Shown here: positions 15,854 to 20,235 of the stretch, in pieces | How the letters are laid out: each line of letters begins with the position of its first letter | Position numbering within the stretch: the stretch's first letter is position 1 | NCBI GenBank assembly: GCA_024280675.1 | Contig: JAJRPT010000169.1 | Location: forward strand, 1 to 20,235 | Direction: 5' to 3' | DNA: 20,235 nucleotides | From: Bacteroidota bacterium | GTDB taxonomy: Bacteria > Bacteroidota > Ignavibacteria > Kapaibacteriales > UBA2268 | Notes under the pieces: model-generated | What the model was told of the DNA's origin: nothing | Databases searched by the model: none | What the model saw: the letters and a program-made list of their open reading frames with translations, nothing else | Translations under genes and position numbers: made by a program

Positions 15854-15886
15854 AAAAATAAATGACCCGCATCAAATAAAAAAAAA

Positions 15887-15983
<97 letters not shown>

Positions 15984-16003
15984 AATTATTTTCCACTAAG
16001 TAG

Positions 16004-16077
16004 TACGCCGAATAGGATTCGAACCTATGGCCTACAGCTTAGAAGGCTGTTGCTCTATCCAGCTGAGCTACCGGCGC
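16004..16077 (-). tRNA. tRNA-Arg (anticodon UCU)
   Basis: A 74-nt cloverleaf. The acceptor GCGCCGG pairs with TCGGCGT (G-U at both ends of the helix). The D arm contains AGCTCAGCTGGATAGAGC. The anticodon arm is ACAGC-CTTCTAA-GCTGT, giving anticodon TCT, which reads AGA/AGG. The T arm is ATAGG-TTCGAAT-CCTAT and the discriminator base is A. The 3' CCA is not encoded. A TATAAT box is correctly placed upstream. Confidence 0.96.
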
Positions 16078-16104
16078 CGAATGTGTACATTATTTCCCTT
16101 AGTC

Positions 16105-16132
16105 ATTATATGCAGAATATTCCGCATAATAG
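16105..16132 (-). promoter_or_regulatory. Promoter of tRNA-Arg/ffs with palindromic spacer
   Basis: A perfect TATAAT -10 box lies on the minus strand at 16110-16105, about 28 bp before the tRNA 5' end. The 16 bp upstream of it (16111-16126) are a near-perfect palindrome with centre GAATATTC and arms TGC/GCA. The -35 match (CTATTA) is poor. The -10 assignment is fairly firm; the regulatory meaning of the palindrome is inference. Confidence 0.5.
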
Positions 16133-16153
16133 AATTACAAAAATAGTAGTTTA

Positions 16154-16187
16154 AATTTATTTTAGCAAGTAAAAAATATATTGAATG
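16154..16187 (+). repeat. 34-bp inverted repeat, copy A
   Basis: All 34 bases are identical, in opposite orientation, to 19465-19498. It begins AATTTATTTTAGC and ends TATATTGAATG. It is intergenic, about 76 bp upstream of tRNA-Arg. Read on the minus strand it contains TGCTAAAAT, which resembles an extended -10 box. The rest of the gap 16078-16371, apart from the tRNA promoter and this repeat, shows nothing recognisable and no clear terminator for the lipoprotein gene. Confidence 0.9.
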
Positions 16188-16371
16188 GCGATAGAGTCCA
16201 AAATAAAGTTTGATTACAGGATTTCTTTGTTTCTAAAATCAAGCAAGCTCTAAAAGGTAATTTCCCAAAAGTTAGAAAATTCAATTTGTCAAAAACCTTT
16301 TTTTACAATATTATCAGCCTTTTCTCCAAACAAATTCCAAATGCTTTTCTTTTCTCAACACAACTTATCTA

Positions 16372-17166
16372 TCAATAATCATCGTCATCATATACCGGGG
16401 TAGAGTGGCGGAGTATTTCCGATCTACTTGCTGGGAATAAAGTAAGTGGGAAATCGCCCGCCATCGGAACCGCAACATTGCTTAGAACAGTACCAATCCC
16501 TTCGGCATACCAGTTTTCAATCTCTTGGGTCATTGTTCCCAAATTATAGGTGAGTGTAGTTGTCGTTGTAATTTTCAATGCTTTCCCAGTAAAATTATCT
16601 AATGTCAAATCTTCAAGTCCATTATTGACAGCGTCGATTGAGACATCTGTAATTTCTATCTCAAAAGAAGAAAGTGTTGCACTGAGATTCAATCCACTTT
16701 GCGAGAAAATATTCCAATCATTTTTATTCTGGTCAATGATTGTGTACCATTGTTGATCGGCAAAGATATTCTTAGTATCCTCACCAAAGATTAACTGAAG
16801 CTGAGCGTAAAAACCGTCACCACCAACTCTTGTAATATAATCATCATCATTATATTTATCGGTGCTAACCGCTTCTCCCCAATCAAGACCATCACTTGAG
16901 CTAAATTTATTCACAGTTGCATTGTGATTGTCTGAGGCAACAGTTACCACAACTGAATCCATCCCTGTCATTGTTGCCGATCCACCCTCAGAGCTTGGCT
17001 CTAAGTAGTTCTCATAAACTCTGTAATGACCCATTTTCAATGGGAAGTACAGTTTCTCATCACCATTTTTGTCATTGTCATCTTTGCCATCATCATCATC
17101 ATCACACCCAATGAATGTAAGCGACAAAAGCAAAATTAAAGACATCAAACCAAAGTACTTTTTCAT
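16372..17166 (-). CDS. Lipoprotein with acidic tail at the lipid anchor, function unknown
   Basis: A 264-aa predicted lipoprotein. A signal peptide with lipobox FIGC places the acylated Cys at residue 21. The mature protein begins with a run rich in Asp (CDDDDDGKDDNDKNGDE), then a beta-rich body that starts KLYFPLKMGHYRVYENY, a phrase typical of Bacteroidota extracellular lipoproteins. Acidic residues right after the Cys resemble the lipoprotein export signal that sends lipoproteins to the cell surface in Bacteroidota, so surface exposure is inferred. The C-terminus repeats an acidic patch (YDDDDY). A good Shine-Dalgarno GGAG lies 6 nt before the ATG. No functional family was recognised. It lies 86 bp downstream of the glycosyltransferase gene on the same strand. 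Confidence 0.85.
   Translation of the reverse strand: MKKYFGLMSLILLLSLTFIGCDDDDDGKDDNDKNGDEKLYFPLKMGHYRVYENYLEPSSEGGSATMTGMDSVVVTVASDNHNATVNKFSSSDGLDWGEAVSTDKYNDDDYITRVGGDGFYAQLQLIFGEDTKNIFADQQWYTIIDQNKNDWNIFSQSGLNLSATLSSFEIEITDVSIDAVNNGLEDLTLDNFTGKALKITTTTTLTYNLGTMTQEIENWYAEGIGTVLSNVAVPMAGDFPLTLFPASRSEILRHSTPVYDDDDY
17088..17102. repeat. (CAT)5 trinucleotide repeat
   Basis: Five CAT units in a row encode the DDDDD run directly after the lipoprotein cysteine on the minus strand. Simple repeats of this kind may vary in length by slippage; changes would stay in frame. Confidence 0.9.
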
Positions 17167-17252
17167 AAAAACTCCAACAAATTATTTAAAAATATAAAAT
17201 TAATCAACTGTATAAACCCCAAAACTAAGAATTAGTTACATTTTATTTATTA

Positions 17253-18365
17253 TTATTTATGATTTGCGATTGTAGATTTGATTTTGTCCAGCATTCTGCC
17301 AGCCGATTCATCCCAAGAAAAAGACTCCGCCCACGAAATTGCCCCAAGAGAAAGTTCCCTCAATCTCTTTTGATCAAGAAGTAATTCAATTAATTTACGG
17401 GCAAGCTCATCAATATTCCCATACTCATAAAGTTCACCCGAGATGCCCACATTGACTGAATCCCTTAGCCCTGGGACATTGGCAGAAAGCACTGGAGTTC
17501 CAGATGCGTTTGCCTCTATATTGGTGATGCCCCAGCCTTCTTTTTGGGAAGTGTTCACCACGATATGAGACTTAGAAAGCAATTCTGATTTTTTCTCTAC
17601 TGAAACAAATCCATGAAATGTGACATTCTTTAAATTTAAGCTCTTAGACAATTTCTCTAAGGTGGAGTCAAAGTCCCCTTTGCCAATTATTTCAAGCCGG
17701 GCGTTTGGTATCTTTTCTTGGACAATGGCAAATGCCCGCAAAAGATGATCTGGGCTTTTGTATTTTTTCAGCCGACCAAAAAATGCAATCGTGGGCGAAG
17801 AATATTTCTCCACAAGCTCCATCGAATATTCATTGTGATTGATTGCGTTATGAATTATATCAAAATTAGAAATATCAAATCCACGAGTTGCGAACTCATC
17901 CCCAGTTGATTGGGAAACAACTGCAAAAGGAGTTTTAAAATAAATTGAATCAACTAATTTTTCGCCTAACAAAACATATAGACCTGCAATAAACGATGCT
18001 TCGTTGAAAATACTTGTTCCAAAAAAATGATGTGATATGGCGAGAACTGGCTCTTTTACATAAAGCGGTGTGTAGAATGGAATTTTGTTAATATCATCGA
18101 CTATAATATCATAATTATTTTTTGCAAATTCTTTTTTGTAGAGTTTAGGAACATGGAAGTTAAATAGATTTCTACTCCCACGTCTGAATATATTGATTCC
18201 ATCGGCAGTTTCCTCCGAAGCCATGCCCTCCACTCGGCAACAAAGAAGGTCTACACTATTGCCCATTGCCACGATTCGTTTGAATATTTCGTGAAGGTGA
18301 ACCTCTGCCCCGCCTCCTTGTGGATTTTTGATGTCCTGCCAATTTATTATAAGTATTCTTAACAT
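17253..18365 (-). CDS. GT4-family glycosyltransferase (GT-B fold)
   Basis: A 370-aa retaining glycosyltransferase of the GT4 type, likely using a nucleotide-sugar donor to build a cell-surface polysaccharide or glycolipid on the cytoplasmic face. The N-terminal acceptor domain has the glycine loop PQGGGAEVH (15-23). The C-terminal donor domain has FFGRLKKYKSPDHLL (R198, K203) and the EX7E motif EGWGITNIE (E276 and E284), followed by ASGTPV. There is no membrane segment. Acceptor and donor cannot be told from sequence. No other polysaccharide genes are adjacent. It is transcribed divergently from the TPR lipoprotein gene, with 86 bp between starts. No Shine-Dalgarno site is visible. Confidence 0.92.
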   Translation of the reverse strand: MLRILIINWQDIKNPQGGGAEVHLHEIFKRIVAMGNSVDLLCCRVEGMASEETADGINIFRRGSRNLFNFHVPKLYKKEFAKNNYDIIVDDINKIPFYTPLYVKEPVLAISHHFFGTSIFNEASFIAGLYVLLGEKLVDSIYFKTPFAVVSQSTGDEFATRGFDISNFDIIHNAINHNEYSMELVEKYSSPTIAFFGRLKKYKSPDHLLRAFAIVQEKIPNARLEIIGKGDFDSTLEKLSKSLNLKNVTFHGFVSVEKKSELLSKSHIVVNTSQKEGWGITNIEANASGTPVLSANVPGLRDSVNVGISGELYEYGNIDELARKLIELLLDQKRLRELSLGAISWAESFSWDESAGRMLDKIKSTIANHK

Positions 18366-18451
18366 AAACTATTGATTTAGAAAAAGTGGCATTGCTTTTG
18401 TTTTATAAAATTTGCTGATAATAATATATTCACAAATCTACGATAAAGCTA
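18366..18451. promoter_or_regulatory. Divergent promoter region
   Basis: An 86-bp AT-rich gap between two diverging genes must hold promoters for both. On the plus strand TTGTTT followed about 18 bp later by TAATAT is a possible pair before the TPR gene. No confident box was found for the glycosyltransferase. Confidence 0.35.
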
Positions 18452-19438
18452 ATGTTTAAGAGTATTTTAGTTGATAAAAAAGTATGTCCATGTGTTTACA
18501 GGAACATTGGGCTTTTATTCGCCACACTTTTGCTAATCTGGGGACTTTCTGGATGTTCATCACTTTCCTCTGTGAGATCTGCCAAGATTGGAGAGGGTGA
18601 ACTAAGTAGGCAAGAAATTGAAAAGTTCGAACAAGACAATATTTTGGATTCAGAAGAAGAAATCACCCCAAAAGATTATCTAGCAAAATTAGAAAATGAA
18701 AAAAAAGTTGAAAGTGGAAAAACAAAATCCAACAAATCGCTTCTTCCCCCGCTGAACCGCCAACTAGAACGTCTTCACAAAGAACAAAAGAAAATAAAAC
18801 AAGATGTGGACGGACTAAAAAGCGATGTCTCAGATATTAAAAAGACTTTGCTAGAAATTAAATCTTCTATTGAAGACATCCCATCTAAATCAAAAATTGC
18901 TCAAAAGGGTCCCTCAAGTATTTCGCCCAAAACTAGCTCTGCTCAGCAATACATAATCTCATCGGACGAATCTATTGCTAGAAATTCTTTGAATAAAAAA
19001 GAGAAACTAAGCAACAATAAAAAGAACAACAAGACTAATTTCACTCCTGTTTCTCTAAAATCTGAAGCATTACAAAAGTCAATAGATTTTAGCCGTGCCG
19101 AGGATTTCCTAGAGAAAAAAGATTATCACAAGGCAATTATTGAAATGAAAAAACTAGAAAATAGTTTAAAAAGCGAAGTTGAGAAAACTGAGTATAATTT
19201 CATTCTCGGCAACTCAAATTATGGGCTTCGTCAATACGCCAAAGCCATTGAATACTTTGTTAAAGTTCTTTCCTCTCCTGGCTTTGCAAAAAAAGATAAG
19301 GTGCATATCATGCTTGCAGACTCTCACATTCGCACCGGTTCTCCCACCAAGGCAGTGGATGTTTATCGTGATTTGATTGCCAAGCACCCAAAGAGTAATT
19401 ATTTGCCCAAAGCTCGTAAAATGCTCCAACAACTCTAA
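18452..19438 (+). CDS. Lipoprotein with coiled coil and C-terminal TPR repeats (CpoB/YbgF-like)
   Basis: A 328-aa predicted lipoprotein. The lipobox LSGC at residues 32-35 is ideal, though the n-region is long (about 18 residues before the hydrophobic core) and a later start is possible. Residues about 102-143 form a coiled coil with heptad pattern (LERLHKEQKKIKQDVDGLKS). Residues 150-205 are a Ser/Lys/Asn-rich linker. About 217-327 contains three TPR-like helix pairs, ending with DVYRDLIAKHPKSNYLPKA. The coiled coil plus TPR order resembles CpoB/YbgF or BamD-type envelope proteins, but no tol-pal or bam gene is nearby, so the role is unclear. It is flanked downstream by the 34-bp repeat (19465-19498). 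Confidence 0.85.
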   Translation: MFKSILVDKKVCPCVYRNIGLLFATLLLIWGLSGCSSLSSVRSAKIGEGELSRQEIEKFEQDNILDSEEEITPKDYLAKLENEKKVESGKTKSNKSLLPPLNRQLERLHKEQKKIKQDVDGLKSDVSDIKKTLLEIKSSIEDIPSKSKIAQKGPSSISPKTSSAQQYIISSDESIARNSLNKKEKLSNNKKNNKTNFTPVSLKSEALQKSIDFSRAEDFLEKKDYHKAIIEMKKLENSLKSEVEKTEYNFILGNSNYGLRQYAKAIEYFVKVLSSPGFAKKDKVHIMLADSHIRTGSPTKAVDVYRDLIAKHPKSNYLPKARKMLQQL

Positions 19439-19464
19439 ATTGAGGATGTTCAACAAGCTGTTAT

Positions 19465-19498
19465 CATTCAATATATTTTTTACTTGCTAAAATAAATT
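19465..19498 (-). repeat. 34-bp inverted repeat, copy B
   Basis: A perfect inverted copy of 16154-16187, 3.3 kb away. It starts 26 bp after the TPR lipoprotein stop. Read on the plus strand it has TGCTAAAAT, an extended -10-like motif pointing to the GC-rich island beyond it. Confidence 0.9.
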
Positions 19499-19544
19499 AG
19501 TAGATTCTTAAAACGTGGTAATCTCTTTTAAATACGAAGCCACT

Positions 19545-19626
19545 CAAAATGTAAAGCGACGAACGGTGCGGTGAAACAAGGGCAATTCTCCGCATTCAAG
19601 AGCCACAAGGTGGCCACAATGTGGCT
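19545..19626. other. GC-rich hairpin-forming island, candidate structured RNA
   Basis: In an AT-rich intergenic gap this stretch is clearly richer in G+C. Hairpin 1 pairs GGTGCGGTGAA (19565-19575) with TTCTCCGCATT (19586-19596): ten pairs including two G-U, one T-T mismatch and a 10-nt loop. Hairpin 2 pairs AGCCACA (19601-19607) with TGTGGCT (19620-19626) and is followed on the plus strand by TTAAAA. A promoter-like motif in repeat copy B points into it. On the minus strand a 32-codon ORF (19595-19497) starting MRRIALVSPHRSS also covers it, so a small or decayed gene is an alternative. Strand and identity are undecided. Confidence 0.35.
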
Positions 19627-20058
19627 TTAAAATGAATGTTCATATAAAAAGTCAATATTTTTCACTTTGCAAAAAATACATAAGTGGTTTATTAACTCAT
19701 CCATTTTTCTATATTTTCTTGCAACGCTTCCTATTGTGAACAGCTTTTCTTTTAATGTAATCTCATAATCATGGCCATTTAATTGTCTAATTTTCAGAAT
19801 TAATCCAGAGTGTATTAGGAATTCAGGAGCAAGATATAAAGAGTACGCAGATTTATCAATATTCAGCACTCTGTAGCCTATCTTGCTCAGTTCCAAAGAC
19901 CAAAGATCTAATAAATTGTCATCTGAGCGGCTAGTCACTAAAACTTTTATGTCATAATTGTCAGATTTAAAATTTGGTTTCAATCTCAGGCTTACAAAAT
20001 AATAAAGAAGCGGGATTAAAGCAACACTAAAAAGCAGAGCTATTAATAATAGATTCAT
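19627..20058 (-). CDS. Single-TM protein of unknown function
   Basis: A 143-aa protein not recognised from any family. Residues 1-24 (MNLLLIALLFSVALIPLLYY) form one membrane helix or uncleaved signal anchor, followed by basic residues (RLKPNFK). The remaining 115 residues alternate hydrophobic and charged segments as in a small alpha/beta domain, with three Cys near the C-terminus absent apart from CIFCK. A Shine-Dalgarno GGAG lies 8 nt before the ATG, which supports a real gene. It follows the 3-hydroxyacyl-CoA dehydrogenase gene by 36 bp and may be co-transcribed with it. Its stop codon abuts the 19601-19626 hairpin. Confidence 0.7.
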   Translation of the reverse strand: MNLLLIALLFSVALIPLLYYFVSLRLKPNFKSDNYDIKVLVTSRSDDNLLDLWSLELSKIGYRVLNIDKSAYSLYLAPEFLIHSGLILKIRQLNGHDYEITLKEKLFTIGSVARKYRKMDELINHLCIFCKVKNIDFLYEHSF

Positions 20059-20094
20059 GGGAAAACTCCAAAATTAGAAAGCATGTAATGCTGC

Positions 20095-20235
20095 TTAAAA
20101 CTTCACTGGAACTGGACTAACACCCCTTTCTGAAGAATATTCATAGAATCCACGCCCAGTTTTGCGTCCATAATGCCCGGCAGCCACAATTTTCTTGAGC
20201 AAAGGACATGGACGATATTTTGAATCCCCAAGGTC
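20095..20235 (-). CDS. hbd: 3-hydroxybutyryl-CoA/3-hydroxyacyl-CoA dehydrogenase, C-terminal end
   Basis: The last 46 codons of a gene whose 5' part lies beyond the window end. The peptide reads DSKYRPCPLLKKIVAAG then RKTGRGFYEY, the hallmark C-terminal domain ending of NAD(P)-dependent 3-hydroxyacyl-CoA dehydrogenases (Hbd/PaaH type). These oxidise or form 3-hydroxybutyryl-CoA in beta-oxidation or butyrate metabolism. A short extension (SSERGVSPVPVKF) follows the usual end. Because only the tail is seen, a larger FadB/FadJ-type multienzyme cannot be strictly excluded, but the ending fits the short single-domain form. Confidence 0.88.
   Translation of the reverse strand, partial: DLGDSKYRPCPLLKKIVAAGHYGRKTGRGFYEYSSERGVSPVPVKF

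Noticed and set aside
17088..17102. Trinucleotide repeat as a CRISPR or other array
   Set aside because: It is a 15-bp coding microsatellite with no spacers.
19214..19471. 85-codon minus-strand open frame
   Set aside because: It lies mostly antisense to the TPR lipoprotein gene and has no start-site support.
16154..19498. Calling the block between the 34-bp repeats a transposon
   Set aside because: No transposase, integrase or resolvase is encoded inside, there is no clean target-site duplication, and gene composition looks like the surroundings. It is reported only as a repeat pair.

Overview
The window most likely comes from a member of the Bacteroidota/Chlorobiota/Ignavibacteriota group. 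The DNA is AT-rich. The first complete gene encodes a giant secreted protein that ends in a type IX secretion (T9SS) sorting domain. Lipoproteins, a TPR-CHAT protein and SPOR-free envelope genes are also typical of this group. Some genes have clear Shine-Dalgarno sites (GGAG before the 17166 and 20058 starts), and two promoters look like ordinary sigma-70 sites. This fits Ignavibacteria/Kapabacteria-like lineages better than classical Bacteroidales, but that finer placement is inference.

Layout. 1-115: tail of a RIC/YtfE-type hemerythrin iron-sulfur repair protein (+). 307-3777: 1156-aa T9SS surface protein with about six PKD/Ig-like repeats (+). From 3790 to 11369 everything is on the minus strand. 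Read 5' to 3' the order is a soluble sensor histidine kinase, a secreted TPR-CHAT protein, purS, purQ, a TatA-type gene, a second TatA/B-type gene and gatA. 11370-11616 is an intergenic region with strong inverted repeats. 11617-15805 (-) is a tightly overlapping operon rng-dxr-rseP (RNase G, MEP isoprenoid pathway, site-2 protease), with a recognisable promoter. Upstream of it on the same strand lie the SRP RNA gene (ffs) and tRNA-Arg(UCU), probably one transcript. 16372-18365 (-) holds an acidic-tailed lipoprotein and a GT4 glycosyltransferase. 18452-19438 (+) is a coiled-coil/TPR lipoprotein transcribed divergently from the glycosyltransferase. 19627-20058 (-) is an unrecognised single-TM protein, and 20095-20235 (-) is the C-terminus of a 3-hydroxyacyl-CoA dehydrogenase.

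Most genes are housekeeping or envelope functions: purine synthesis, tRNA-dependent amidation, Tat export, envelope proteolysis, RNA processing and SRP. The unexplained parts are non-coding or little characterised. A perfect 34-bp repeat occurs twice in opposite orientation (16154-16187 and 19465-19498) and brackets the lipoprotein/glycosyltransferase/TPR block. A GC-rich, hairpin-forming island follows one copy (about 19545-19626). The histidine kinase and CHAT genes form an adjacent pair with no response regulator in view. The 3' side of rseP carries a two-helix inverted repeat. No IS element, transposase, CRISPR array or phage gene was seen.
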